The translations under genes and the position numbers were made by a program. DNA of 64,000 nucleotides from Marinomonas primoryensis (GTDB lineage Bacteria > Pseudomonadota > Gammaproteobacteria > Pseudomonadales > Marinomonadaceae). How positions within the stretch are numbered: the stretch's first letter is position 1; every line of letters begins with the position of its first letter. Shown here piece by piece: positions 1 to 8,346 of the stretch. The notes below the pieces were generated by a model, which did no database searches, was not told the origin of the DNA, and saw only the letters and a list, made by a program, of their open reading frames with translations. The stretch lies in the NCBI RefSeq assembly GCF_013372285.1, contig NZ_CP054301.1:606001-670000 (forward strand), written 5' to 3'.

Positions 1-130
1 AAGTCTGCAAAAATGTCTGTTAGCTCTAAGCTTCCTTGGTTATCAGGGGGGATTTAGCTCGCGATAGCGCTTATTTTAAGGGAAACGGGCCTAATTTTGA
101 GGTCTGAATAAAAACAAAAAAACGTTCGTC

Positions 131-158
131 TTGACGTACGTGCTTTAATACGTACAAT
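131..158 (+). promoter_or_regulatory. Promoter and probable operator of the yefM-yoeB toxin-antitoxin operon
   Basis: A -35 box TTGACG (131-136) is followed after 16 bases by a -10-like TACAAT (153-158), about 30 bases before the antitoxin start. The sequence TACGTAC occurs at both ends of the spacer (ACGTACG at 134-140, TACGTAC near 150-156). This makes an imperfect palindrome overlapping the promoter, as expected for autorepression by a YefM-YoeB complex. The promoter match is seen in the sequence; the operator role is inferred. Confidence 0.6.
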
Positions 159-190
159 TTGATCATAAGTTAAACAACCTGAGGTGTGTG

Positions 191-433
191 ATGGCTGGAA
201 TTACAGCAACAGAAGCCCGTGGAAATTTGTATCGATTGATTGATGAAACCGCAGCTTCCCATGAACCGATTACGATTTCGGGTAAGCGTAATAATGCGGT
301 TTTGGTGTCTGAGGAAGACTGGTCTGCGATTCAGGAAACATTATTTTTATTGTCTGTGCCGAAAATGCGTGAATCTATTCGTGAGGGTATGGATACCCCG
401 GTTAGTGAGTGTGATGAGGGGTTGGACTGGTGA
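191..433 (+). CDS. yefM: Antitoxin, YefM/RelB type (Phd/YefM family)
   Basis: An 80-residue protein with the Phd/YefM layout. An N-terminal dimerisation and DNA-binding part contains TATEARGNLYRLID and ISGKRNNAVLVSEEDW, and an acidic C-terminal tail is expected to wrap the toxin. It should neutralise the YoeB-like toxin encoded next and repress the operon. ATG 191 was chosen because GAGG at 181-184 gives 6-base spacing; a GTG at 188 is possible. The stop TGA overlaps the toxin start (GTGA at 430-433), so the pair is translationally coupled. The family call rests on motif recognition and on the partner gene. Confidence 0.88.
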   Translation: MAGITATEARGNLYRLIDETAASHEPITISGKRNNAVLVSEEDWSAIQETLFLLSVPKMRESIREGMDTPVSECDEGLDW

Positions 434-693
434 CATGGACGTTGGTTTATACCAAGCAAGCTCAGAACGACGCGAAAAAGTTAGCATCAAGTGGTTTGAG
501 ATCTAAAGCTCAAGAGTTGCTTAATTTTATTGCGCAAGATCCCTTTCAAAAACCACCTCCGTTTGAAAAACTCATTGGTGATCTTTCTGGCGCTTATTCA
601 CGAAGGATTAATATCCAACACCGATTAGTTTATCAAGTATTAGACGCTGAAAGAATGATAAAAGTGCTTCGGCTTTGGAGCCATTATGAGTAG
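430..693 (+). CDS. yoeB: mRNA interferase toxin, YoeB family
   Basis: An 87-residue basic protein of normal YoeB length that starts at GTG inside the antitoxin stop codon. YoeB toxins bind the ribosome A site and cut mRNA during translation. Supporting features are the N-terminal WTLVYTKQAQNDAKK helix, the GLRSKAQELL segment, the conserved core PFEKLIGDLSGAYSRRI with HRLVYQV, and the C-terminal HY pair in SHYE that is typical of YoeB catalysis. The frame is intact and the module looks functional. Its place at the edge of an AT-rich, gene-poor stretch fits a mobile or accessory module. Confidence 0.9.
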   Translation: MTWTLVYTKQAQNDAKKLASSGLRSKAQELLNFIAQDPFQKPPPFEKLIGDLSGAYSRRINIQHRLVYQVLDAERMIKVLRLWSHYE

Positions 694-949
694 TTTGACT
701 TCATTAGAAATAGTTTAGATACAGGTCAAAAATTAAATTTTTATTTAAATCTCATTTCAGTGGTAAAGACTGCATAGATCATCCTGAAATTTGGGTTCAT
801 ATCAGTTGGTTTTTTTAAAAATTTTATTCTATTCGTTATGGTTTTACTGTTACTATGTTTACCAAGTGATTTGTTTAGTTTTTATACTAAATACTATTTT
901 TTAGATTAAGGTTGATATTATCAAACGGTTCCTTACTTACAGCTTATTT
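694..949. other. AT-rich intergenic gap, no gene recognised
   Basis: About 250 AT-rich bases lie between the toxin gene and the GDPD-like gene. I see no ORF with family resemblance, no RNA gene and no clear hairpin. It should contain the promoter of the following gene, but I could not pick a convincing -35/-10 pair. Confidence 0.4.
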
Positions 950-952
950 TTG

Positions 953-1768
953 ATGGTTTTTATAGGGCTTTCTTGGAATGGAGTAGTCTATTATGTCGAT
1001 TGGAAATTAGCCAAAAAAGCTGAAATAACGGCTTATGAGAGTTGCGACAAAATCTGGGCAGCACGTGGAGTGTATAATTTCCATGAAGAGGAAAATTCCA
1101 TTACCGCTTTTAACCGAGCTTTTGCTTTAGGTGCTAAAGGAGGTGAAGTTGATTTTTTTTATGATGTTAAGTCTGATAGTTTTATTGTTTCTCATGGTAA
1201 ACCTAAACAAGATGAATCAGGTAACCTCATTTACTCACTTAAAGAAGGTAAGCTGCTGACTTTAGAGAAATTGTTCGAAAGTGTTCCTGAGCATACTTAC
1301 TTTTGGTTGGATTATAAAAACTTAGACAGATTATCTGATACTGATACTCAGGCAGCAATTAATCGTTTAAAAATTGTCGCTAAGAAAGCAAGAAACATTA
1401 ATTACTTATATATTGAAGGTTCTAATCCAAATCACCTGTCTAGGTATACGCAAGCTGGGTTCCATACTATCTTAGCAGTGCAGCCATTACCTGAAAGCCA
1501 TTTTTTATCGAGCCTTTCAGTAAATATATTTAAAGTAGCTTATTACTTTTATGATGTTAGTGCTTTAGCAATGCGTTATGGTAATTACTCGGATCCTATT
1601 TTTGCAAAAAACAATAAAAACTTATTATCCTATATACCTGTATTTCTTTTTCATGTACCTAAGGACGTTGTTTTGGTTGAGAGCTTGGTTAAAGAGCCTA
1701 ATGTGAACGTATTATTAGTAGGTCGTGATGAAAGTGTCAGTATGTTCAATACGACGGCTTGCAAGTAG
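953..1768 (+). CDS. GDPD-like membrane-anchored or exported protein, degenerate active site
   Basis: A 271-residue protein resembling the glycerophosphodiester phosphodiesterase / PI-PLC-like TIM-barrel family. The stretch ARGVYNFHEEENS corresponds to the family HRG...PENT motif, followed by GGEVDFFYDV and VSHGKP, which match the metal-binding E-x-D and later His. The first catalytic His of HRG is Ala here (AARG), so activity is doubtful. A hydrophobic N-terminus suggests a signal anchor. The start is uncertain: ATG 953 or TTG 950 have no Shine-Dalgarno, whereas an ATT at 917 has AAGG at 908-911 with good spacing and would add a basic KR before the hydrophobic stretch. The gene ends at a good terminator. 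Confidence 0.6.
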   Translation: MVFIGLSWNGVVYYVDWKLAKKAEITAYESCDKIWAARGVYNFHEEENSITAFNRAFALGAKGGEVDFFYDVKSDSFIVSHGKPKQDESGNLIYSLKEGKLLTLEKLFESVPEHTYFWLDYKNLDRLSDTDTQAAINRLKIVAKKARNINYLYIEGSNPNHLSRYTQAGFHTILAVQPLPESHFLSSLSVNIFKVAYYFYDVSALAMRYGNYSDPIFAKNNKNLLSYIPVFLFHVPKDVVLVESLVKEPNVNVLLVGRDESVSMFNTTACK

Positions 1769-1805
1769 ATCTGTTCATTTTCTCTTAAATAAAAATGTTT
1801 TAATT

Positions 1806-1836
1806 AGCCTAGTTATAAATTTACTAGGCTTTTTTA
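1806..1836 (+). terminator. Rho-independent terminator after the GDPD-like gene
   Basis: AGCCTAGT (1806-1813) pairs perfectly with ACTAGGCT (1823-1830) around a 9-base loop and is followed by a run of T. Confidence 0.75.
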
Positions 1837-1904
1837 TTTTGGTATTGAGCTAATCTCGCTTCTAATAATCTCCAAATCATAATTCTTAAAGAAAGTGGAA
1901 CCTA

Positions 1905-2168
1905 GGAAAGGTGCGAACAAGTCCTCTTGCCTCAGTATGTGGATAAAAGCCTGTTATTCGAGGCGAGTACCGAATGTGAATAGTTGGCCTATTTTCGAGG
2001 TGCTCAACAAAGAATTCAGGCTTTTAGGTCATACCCTTCGGGTCTTTCAGGGAAAACGTCACATTTCGTTGTGACTCTGTGAAAGGTATCTACACTCCTT
2101 CATCGTCACGCCTTATTAGGCGATTTCTCTGAAAGACTGAGGCTTAGTAGGCTTATTCGCATCTTCCC
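1905..2168. repeat. Structured intergenic element with nested inverted repeats (MITE-like or structured RNA)
   Basis: The outer arms 1905-1936 and 2136-2168 pair as an imperfect long inverted repeat: GCCTCAGT/ACTGAGGC is perfect, and GGAAAGGTGCGAACAAG pairs with CTTATTCGCATCTTCCC with few mismatches. Two perfect 9-bp stems lie inside: AAAAGCCTG (1945-1953) with CAGGCTTTT (2017-2025), and GTCTTTCAG (2042-2050) with CTGAAAGAC (2129-2137). Within the second are smaller hairpins, GTCACA/TGTGAC (2058-2063/2070-2075) and CGCCT/AGGCG (2109-2113/2118-2122), and just before it ACCC-TTC-GGGT (2033-2043). No ORF is present. It could be a non-autonomous transposable element with terminal inverted repeats, or a structured RNA. 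The pairing is seen directly; the nature is inference. Confidence 0.6.
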
Positions 2169-2264
2169 TTGCCATTTGGCTTATCGTAATTTGTGTTCTA
2201 CTATTTTGATTGACCAGATGACTGTCTAAATCAATATAAGATACTTTAACCCTTTAAATGGAGT

Positions 2265-2720
2265 ATGACGTTGAAGAAAATAACCATAATGGCGCTATTA
2301 TTTTTGATCCCTCAATTATCGATGGCGGCGTTGATAAACGAAATGCAAACGTGCCAAGGCCTCATCGAACATATCGATAAGAAACTAGATGAAACGGGTT
2401 CTAAATATGACAAAGGTGCAGTAAAAAAAGTTCGTAATGGACTAGAAGGTTATAATCAATATATTCAACGTGAAATTGTGACTCCTGGACTATTACAGTT
2501 CAACGGCGGCGATCAATCTAAAGCGAAGGCAATGCAAGAACAGGTTGATGCGTATAAGAAAACAGTCGCTAAACGATACGACCTTACCTACCCTCAAAAT
2601 GAAATATTTATGAATCATGCCATGGCGGTAAACGAATGCGCGAAACAAGCTGTGCCTTCTGGTCAAGAGCTAGAAGATTTAAAAGAAGCGCTTAACCTAA
2701 TGGTCGAGTTTGCGCAATAA
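2265..2720 (+). CDS. Hypothetical secreted protein
   Basis: A 151-residue protein of unrecognised family. The N-terminus (KKITIMALLFLIPQLSMA) is a typical Sec signal peptide with likely cleavage after SMA, so the mature protein should be periplasmic. The mature part is helical and charged, has two Cys residues (in QTCQG and NECAK) that could form a disulfide, and ends LNLMVEFAQ. GGAG at 2260-2263 is only one base from ATG 2265. TTG 2271 has better spacing and would give a classical MKK start, so the true start may be 2271. The 3' end runs into the region just before the M20 hydrolase gene. I do not recognise a function. Confidence 0.7.
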   Translation: MTLKKITIMALLFLIPQLSMAALINEMQTCQGLIEHIDKKLDETGSKYDKGAVKKVRNGLEGYNQYIQREIVTPGLLQFNGGDQSKAKAMQEQVDAYKKTVAKRYDLTYPQNEIFMNHAMAVNECAKQAVPSGQELEDLKEALNLMVEFAQ

Positions 2721-2778
2721 ATTGAAGTTTGAGCCAGATTCTAACTCTTTAAGACTAATCTCAAAAACAGGCCCAAGC

Positions 2779-3933
2779 ATGCAATCTCTAGAACAGTTAA
2801 TAACATTACGTAAAACACTTCACCAGAACCCAGAACTTTCTAATCAAGAAGAAGCAACAGCGGTTCGAATACTCAATGAGTTTAAGTGTTTTTCACCGGA
2901 TGAAATCGTCACAGACCTTGGTGGTACTGGGCTTGCCTTTGTATTTAATGGAACCGACAGTGGTCCAACGACTTTGATTCGCAGCGAATTAGACGCGTTG
3001 CCAATCGAAGAAACCAATACCTTTTCGCATCGTTCGCAAGTAAAAGGCGTTTCTCATAAATGTGGTCACGATGGGCACATGAGTATTGTGACGGCGCTGG
3101 GTGCGGAATTGGCAAAATCTCGGCCACAGAAGGGTCGTGTCGTGCTGTGTTTTCAGCCAGCCGAAGAAACGGGGATGGGCGCGATTCAAGTGGTGAACGA
3201 TGTATGTTTTGCTACCCTCAAACCGGATTATGCTTTTGCGTTGCATAACTATCCTGGGTTAGAGCTAGGTAAGGTGGCTGTACGAGCAGGGACTTTTAAT
3301 TGTGCTTCGAGAGGCATGATCATCCATTTAAAAGGCAAAACGTCTCATGCGGCGCACCCTGAAAATGGGATAAGTCCAGCCAATGTTATGTGTAATATTA
3401 TTCAAGAATTGAATGCATTGCCTTCTAAAATCGTGGGTCAAGGAATAGAAGGGCGGCATTGGGTGACGGTGATTCACGCCAAATTGGGTGAGGTCGCTTT
3501 TGGTACAGCGCCGGGTGACGCCGTGGTGATGGTGACGTTGCGCAGTGAAAGTAATGAAGGTATGCACACTTTAATAGAGCAGGCTGAGGCGTTTTCGCGA
3601 CGGTTGGCTGAGCAAGAAGGGCTGAGCATTTCGTTTGAATACGATGACGTATTTCAAGCCAGTGTAAACTCTCAAATAGGCTGTGATCTTGTTGTGAATG
3701 CCTGTGAAACCATGAAAACACCTTATTTATTATTGGATGAGCCAATGCGCTGGTCTGAAGACTTTGGGCAGTTCACTGCAACCGCGAAAGAAGGTGCCAT
3801 GTTTGCCTTGGGCGCAGGTCAAACTAGTCCACAATTACACAACCCAGATTATGATTTCCCCGATTCATTGATTCCGATTGGTCGGGACATTTTTTTGGAC
3901 ATCATTCGTCAATTAAATGGTTTAGAAGGCTAG
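2779..3933 (+). CDS. M20-family amidohydrolase (hippurate hydrolase / N-acyl-amino acid amidohydrolase type)
   Basis: A 384-residue zinc-dependent peptidase M20D-type hydrolase, expected to remove acyl groups from N-acyl amino acids or related amides in the cytoplasm. Visible metal-site motifs are RSELDALPI, HKCGHDGHM near residue 95, and QPAEETGMGA near residue 130. They are followed by HNYPG, and HAAHPENG in the dimerisation domain. A catalytic-domain return with LGAGQTSPQLHNPDYDF comes near the C-terminus. ATG 2779 gives the usual family start (LRKTLHQNPEL) and length; a longer TTG reading from 2710 would overlap the upstream gene and is less likely. A LysE exporter follows, suggesting amino-acid release and export, by inference. 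Confidence 0.85.
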   Translation: MQSLEQLITLRKTLHQNPELSNQEEATAVRILNEFKCFSPDEIVTDLGGTGLAFVFNGTDSGPTTLIRSELDALPIEETNTFSHRSQVKGVSHKCGHDGHMSIVTALGAELAKSRPQKGRVVLCFQPAEETGMGAIQVVNDVCFATLKPDYAFALHNYPGLELGKVAVRAGTFNCASRGMIIHLKGKTSHAAHPENGISPANVMCNIIQELNALPSKIVGQGIEGRHWVTVIHAKLGEVAFGTAPGDAVVMVTLRSESNEGMHTLIEQAEAFSRRLAEQEGLSISFEYDDVFQASVNSQIGCDLVVNACETMKTPYLLLDEPMRWSEDFGQFTATAKEGAMFALGAGQTSPQLHNPDYDFPDSLIPIGRDIFLDIIRQLNGLEG

Positions 3934-4040
3934 GTGAAGAAACAGAAGATAAAGCTAGGGTAAACGCTCAAGTCATTGGAAAACACGAACATACTGCTTT
4001 AAAGTGTCTTAAAGAATAGTCATGGATAAGAGGCGTAATC

Positions 4041-4652
4041 ATGGATAACTATTTATTGTTTGTGGGGGTGGCTGTTGCAACCATTTGTTTGCCTGGACCG
4101 GCGGTCCTTCTTACGATTAATAACTCTATTCAAAAGGGTGTCTTAAAAACACTGGCGGGAATTTCCGGTGTGACGTTGGGGATTTTGTTGGTCGCGACGA
4201 TATCGGCGACCAGTTTGGGCATTATTTTAGCCAGTTCAGCGATGGCATTTGGTGTGGTGAAAATAGTTGGGGCCGTTTATCTGGTGTACCTTGGCATTAA
4301 AATGTGGCGTAGCAAAGCGCCTCGTAGCATTGACCTAGGAGACAAGCACAGCTCGTTTTTGAAATGCTTCGCAGAAGGCTTTTTGGTGTCCATGACGAAC
4401 CCTAAAGCAGTGGTGTTTTTTATGTCTATCTTTCCTCAGTTTATCGATTTGAACCAAGAATATTCTCCACAGTTTATTCTGCTCGCTGTGACTTTTAGTG
4501 TGTTGTCGGTGTGTATTCATAGTGTGTATGCTGCGACAGCGTCTTTGGCGAAAACCAAGTTGTCGTCCCAAAAAGGTCATGCGGTTCTAAGCAAAGTCAG
4601 CGGTAGTGTGTTTGTTGGCTTTGGTGTTGGATTAGCGGCTTCCAGTCGGTAA
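4041..4652 (+). CDS. LysE/RhtB-family amino acid exporter
   Basis: A 203-residue inner-membrane protein with about six hydrophobic segments and the family signature near the N-terminus (ICLPGPAVLLTINNSIQKG). The usual second motif, FLVSMTNPKAVVFFMSIFPQF, is split here around residues 114-134. These transporters export amino acids or homoserine-lactone-like metabolites using the proton gradient. The position directly downstream of the M20 hydrolase on the same strand fits an amino-acid export role. The substrate cannot be told from the sequence. Confidence 0.88.
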   Translation: MDNYLLFVGVAVATICLPGPAVLLTINNSIQKGVLKTLAGISGVTLGILLVATISATSLGIILASSAMAFGVVKIVGAVYLVYLGIKMWRSKAPRSIDLGDKHSSFLKCFAEGFLVSMTNPKAVVFFMSIFPQFIDLNQEYSPQFILLAVTFSVLSVCIHSVYAATASLAKTKLSSQKGHAVLSKVSGSVFVGFGVGLAASSR

Positions 4653-4724
4653 TTTACTCCCGACGATTTTGGGCCTTACGCTGTTGCGTTTAAAGGTTAC
4701 GTTCATTTATTACGAAGGTGTTCA

Positions 4725-5558
4725 ATGCAGTATTCTATTCTTATTACAGGTTGTTCAACAGGTATTGGCTTGGAAGCCGCAAGAATGCTTCAGGACCGGC
4801 AGTTTCTCGTTGTGGCCAGTTGCCGCAAACAAAAAGACGTAGACGCATTAAAAGCTCAGGGTATAAAGCATGTTGTACAGTTAGATTTGGCAGACTCGAA
4901 TTCGATTGCAAAAGGGCTGGAAGAGACATTAGCCATTACTCATGGGCATTTGTTTGCCCTGTTTAATAATGGCGCTTATGGTCAGCCTGGTGCGGTGGAA
5001 GATTTGCCTGTTGATGTACTAAGAGCGCAGTTTGATAGTAACTTCTTTGGCACTCATGAACTGACAACAAAAGTGCTTAGCATCATGTTAGCCCAAGGTT
5101 ATGGCCGGATCATTAATAACAGTTCGGTGCTTGGTTTAGTTGCCGCGCCGTTTAGAGGGGCTTATAACGCGAGCAAGTTTGCCTTAGAAGGGTTAACAGA
5201 CACGTTACGTTTAGAGTTATTTGATACACCGATAAAGGTGAGTTTGATTGACCCAGGCCCAATCGAAAGTCACTTTCGTGCCAATGCGTTGACCGCGCTA
5301 AAAGACAATATCGATATGGTGAACAGTCGCCATCAAAAAGGTTACGAAGAAGCGATAGCAAGGCTCAGTAAAGAAGGTGCGACGTCATCGCAAACATTGC
5401 CAGCCAGTGCGGTGGTTAAAAAATTGATTCATGCCTTAGAATCAAAACGGCCTAGAGCGCGCTATTACGTAACAACGCCAACCTACGCGGCGGTCTTCAT
5501 GAAACGATTATTGCCAACGTGTTTGTTAGACTGGGTGATGCGTCGCCAAGGCGCTTAG
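4725..5558 (+). CDS. Short-chain dehydrogenase/reductase (classical SDR)
   Basis: A 277-residue NAD(P)-dependent oxidoreductase. The cofactor-binding TGCSTGIG lies at residues 8-15, the NNGAYG motif near residue 83, the catalytic Ser in NNSSVLG near 136, and the YNASK catalytic Tyr/Lys near 149. The extended C-terminus (about 70 residues past the core, ending VMRRQGA) matches SDRs of the YdfG/retinol-dehydrogenase-like group. AAGG spaced before ATG 4725 supports the start. The stop overlaps by four bases with the convergent hydrolase gene. The substrate is unknown. Confidence 0.87.
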   Translation: MQYSILITGCSTGIGLEAARMLQDRQFLVVASCRKQKDVDALKAQGIKHVVQLDLADSNSIAKGLEETLAITHGHLFALFNNGAYGQPGAVEDLPVDVLRAQFDSNFFGTHELTTKVLSIMLAQGYGRIINNSSVLGLVAAPFRGAYNASKFALEGLTDTLRLELFDTPIKVSLIDPGPIESHFRANALTALKDNIDMVNSRHQKGYEEAIARLSKEGATSSQTLPASAVVKKLIHALESKRPRARYYVTTPTYAAVFMKRLLPTCLLDWVMRRQGA

Positions 5559-6577
5559 GGTTCTTGTTGATTTTCATTAAACTGCTTTAGCCAATTGGTG
5601 ATGGCCGACAAATAGGCAGTTTGAGCGGGCTGATGCGATAGGTACAAATCATGGAAGCCCTTCGGAATAGAGGCGGTTGTTAGGTGATTAAAGGTCCTGT
5701 TAGCAGCGTCTTGCATGCTATCAACGTCTAATACACCATCGCCTTGTTGGGTTTCCTCTACGGTTGATTTCCCTATTGTGCTGATTTTTGAATGACATAA
5801 CAAAGTTGGAATATCTATTTTTTGATTGGCAAGATTACGTTGTGCAAAGATAATTTCTCGCAGCCAATGGAAAGATAAATCAAACCCCTCTGCTGGCTTC
5901 CAATCCAATCGATAATCCCATTCTCCACCAAACTTACGGTGCAGCGTTTTCGAGTAAATATTGATTTTTTTGGCTCGTAAATACAAAAAAGGTAAAGCAG
6001 AAACTAAGGCTCGAATGGACCAGCTTATCTTATTGAGTGCCAACGGTGGAAAGGGAAGTGCAAGAAACGGGCTATTTAGTATTAACCCACTGACGGTTGG
6101 AAACGCTTTGTTGTAATGACTGGCTCGTTCAGGCAATGCGAAGGGTTGCGCCAAGTAAGTAGACACGACTAAGCCGCCGGTGGAGTGTCCTAGTATGACA
6201 ACGTCATTAACGCCGTCTTGTTTCATCGTGGCTAAGGCAATGTCTAAGTCTTGGCTGTATTGCTCAATCGAATCACACCAATTGGGTGGTGTTGAAGGGC
6301 GAATAGAGCGCCCATAGCCTTGTAAGTCGACGGCGTAGAAACGATAGCCAAGGTGAATAAAGTGCTCAGCCAGACCCGTTTGAAAAAAATAGTCTGTATA
6401 ACCGTGGACATACAAAATGGCTTTTTCGGCGTTTGGGTTGCCAGCATGGTGAATAAGCGTGCTATGAACTTGGCTTTTTGGGCCTGAAAAGGCAAAAGTG
6501 CGAGCAATAAAGTCGGCACCTAATAGGTCTTCACATTTGTTAACTTGTTTCCAGTGTTGTCCTATTGATGCGCTCAT
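5555..6577 (-). CDS. Alpha/beta hydrolase (lysophospholipase-like, serine aminopeptidase S33 type)
   Basis: A 340-residue alpha/beta-hydrolase. The oxyanion-side motif is ILYVHGYTDYF, the nucleophile elbow is LGHSTGG, and the likely catalytic His is in GFHDLYLS near the C-terminus, with an acid in the preceding segment. This is the PldB/monoglyceride-lipase-like layout, so lipid ester or acyl hydrolysis is likely, but the substrate is unknown. I chose the ATG at 6577 (MSASIGQHW) with an AAAGGAAAGC-type ribosome site. A longer reading to 6664 would overlap the upstream HlyU-family gene. The gap between the two genes is 17 bases, so they form an operon. Confidence 0.82.
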   Translation of the reverse strand: MSASIGQHWKQVNKCEDLLGADFIARTFAFSGPKSQVHSTLIHHAGNPNAEKAILYVHGYTDYFFQTGLAEHFIHLGYRFYAVDLQGYGRSIRPSTPPNWCDSIEQYSQDLDIALATMKQDGVNDVVILGHSTGGLVVSTYLAQPFALPERASHYNKAFPTVSGLILNSPFLALPFPPLALNKISWSIRALVSALPFLYLRAKKINIYSKTLHRKFGGEWDYRLDWKPAEGFDLSFHWLREIIFAQRNLANQKIDIPTLLCHSKISTIGKSTVEETQQGDGVLDVDSMQDAANRTFNHLTTASIPKGFHDLYLSHQPAQTAYLSAITNWLKQFNENQQEP

Positions 6578-6594
6578 CTTGCTTTCCTTTATCG

Positions 6595-6882
6595 TTAGCC
6601 GAAAATATTGTCGCCTAGTTGGTCTATGGTTAACTTGGTTTTGCGAAGCGTGATTTGAATGCACTCGTCACGATTTGGCATTAAGTCTGAGCGAATGAAT
6701 TTGTGTGTTTTTTGATCTTCGCCTTCTCCTTTAGTGATAGTCGCTGCAACTCTAAATTGACCGCCGTCTTTCATTGGTGCGGGGACGATTGAAAAACCTT
6801 TATACTCTATTGTTTCTTCTGCTTTTTCTGGTGCGCTTTCGCCGCCTGAAAATAGACCTTTAAGGCCAGATAAAATACCCAT
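6595..6882 (-). CDS. HlyU-family protein (PF10115-type)
   Basis: A 95-residue cytoplasmic protein. After a flexible N-terminus (GILSGLKGLFSGG) comes the conserved core IEYKGFSIVPAPMKDGGQFRVA, split by the family pattern, then THKFIRSD and the C-terminal IDQLGDNIFG. The family carries the name HlyU, a haemolysin activator, but these small proteins differ from the ArsR-type Vibrio HlyU, so a regulatory role is not proved. It is the first gene of a two-gene unit with the alpha/beta hydrolase. Confidence 0.75.
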   Translation of the reverse strand: MGILSGLKGLFSGGESAPEKAEETIEYKGFSIVPAPMKDGGQFRVAATITKGEGEDQKTHKFIRSDLMPNRDECIQITLRKTKLTIDQLGDNIFG

Positions 6883-7070
6883 TAATTAATTCTCCTATGT
6901 TTGACGCTATTGTTTGGGGATTTTGCGTATTAGTCAAATATTCTTAGATAATTTTGCTTTTTTAACAAATTGACCATAGCAAGAATGTAAGGTTAAAGAA
7001 AAAATGAGTTTGCTTCTGCTTGCTGTATACTCCTCCAAAATCGTTAATTGAAGAACAGGATTAGATTAAT

Positions 7071-7292
7071 ATGAGCGAAACACAAGTTAATAACCCATTG
7101 CATGGTTTGAAGTTAGAAAAGGTCGTAACGGATCTAGTAGAGCATTATGGCTGGGAGGAGTTATCTATTCGTATCAACATTAATTGTTTTAAAAGTGATC
7201 CATCGGTGAAATCCAGTCTAAAGTTTTTACGTAAAACACCTTGGGCGAGAGAAAAAGTAGAAGCGTTGTTTTTAGAGACATTTACTCACTAA
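7071..7292 (+). CDS. VF530-family small DNA-binding protein (DUF2132)
   Basis: A 73-residue protein that matches the VF530/DUF2132 family along its whole length. The pattern [48 protein letters not shown] is near-diagnostic. The family was first defined from a Vibrio fischeri structure and is thought to bind DNA. Its cellular role is not established. It is a single gene, convergent with the diguanylate cyclase gene, with 3' ends overlapping by four bases (7289-7292). Confidence 0.88.
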   Translation: MSETQVNNPLHGLKLEKVVTDLVEHYGWEELSIRININCFKSDPSVKSSLKFLRKTPWAREKVEALFLETFTH

Positions 7293-8287
7293 TTACGTAT
7301 TTGATTTCGTCCTTCATGCTTAGCTTGATAAAGCTTCACATCGGCCGCTCTCAGAAAATCGGTAAATTCTTGCCCTGGTTGTAACGAACTGATGCCAATA
7401 CTGACGGTGAGTGTGATTGCATCTGTATGGCTATGGAATGTTGCTTGCTCAATTTTTTTCCTAATGACTTCAGCCTGTTCATAGGCTTGTATATCGCTTA
7501 TTCCCTTTAATAAAACAATAAACTCCTCGCCACCTAAACGGTAGACGCTTAGGTCTTGAATGGACTGTTTAATTTCATTGGCGACCTTAATAAGCACGGA
7601 GTCGCCAATGTCATGGCCAAATTTATCATTGATGTTTTTAAAATGGTCGATATCAATGATGAGCATGTGAATGCTTTCCGCTTTTTTGCGGACGGCGCTA
7701 AAGTCCGCTTTTAGTGCGTGGCGGTTTTGTACGCCGGTTAACGCGTCTTGTAGTGCAAGAGCTCGTAGAAATAGACTTGTTTTTTGTCGTTGGACTTCGT
7801 AAATGTGGCACATTAACCAAACAGAAGAGTAAGCCAAAGTGAAGTTGAAAACGGTTCGATAGGGCATGAAAAGGCTTGTGTCTGTTCGAAGGTATAAAAT
7901 GGCAGCGGAAAACATGACAATCATGGCACTAAAGCAAAAGCCTTTTTTTAACCCAAATAAGTTGTAGTACCAAAGTGGTAAGGCGAGGCTCCAAAAGATC
8001 GCGCCAGCCCAAAACTCCATTAATGATGCAGACGCTAAAATATTGAAGGTTAAAAGTGCCATTAAGGTATAGCTTTGCCATGGCTGATAGCGCTCTTTTA
8101 ATGAAGAATAAAAGCAATAGCCACTAAAGGCAGCCACAATGATTTGTACAGCGCCGAGCCCTATTTTTTGCATCAACAGCATGTTTAATAAAAAATACAC
8201 GCTGTGTAATGCACACACTAGAATGCTTAACCATTTATGTAATGCTTCAGGTGGTACGGAGGTTTGTGGATGTTGTCGAGTACTCAT
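7289..8287 (-). CDS. Membrane diguanylate cyclase, GGDEF domain (paralog of the next gene)
   Basis: A 332-residue inner-membrane protein that should make cyclic di-GMP. About six hydrophobic segments in residues 15-160 form an uncharacterised N-terminal sensor module. A GGDEF domain follows from about residue 170, with [27 protein letters not shown] and the active-site motif GGEEF intact, ending in [12 protein letters not shown] see no clear RxxD inhibitory site before GGEEF. It lies 59 bases downstream of a very similar gene, so the two probably arose by tandem duplication. Confidence 0.88.
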   Translation of the reverse strand: MSTRQHPQTSVPPEALHKWLSILVCALHSVYFLLNMLLMQKIGLGAVQIIVAAFSGYCFYSSLKERYQPWQSYTLMALLTFNILASASLMEFWAGAIFWSLALPLWYYNLFGLKKGFCFSAMIVMFSAAILYLRTDTSLFMPYRTVFNFTLAYSSVWLMCHIYEVQRQKTSLFLRALALQDALTGVQNRHALKADFSAVRKKAESIHMLIIDIDHFKNINDKFGHDIGDSVLIKVANEIKQSIQDLSVYRLGGEEFIVLLKGISDIQAYEQAEVIRKKIEQATFHSHTDAITLTVSIGISSLQPGQEFTDFLRAADVKLYQAKHEGRNQIRN

Positions 8288-8346
8288 TAACGGTTTCGCT
8301 TAAGAACAATAAATGTATAAACTAACGTGGCTTTGCATTTTTGCTG

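Noticed and set aside
1..130. Search for a gene end, RNA gene or repeat in the first 130 bases
   Set aside because: No ORF, hairpin or family-like pattern could be supported.
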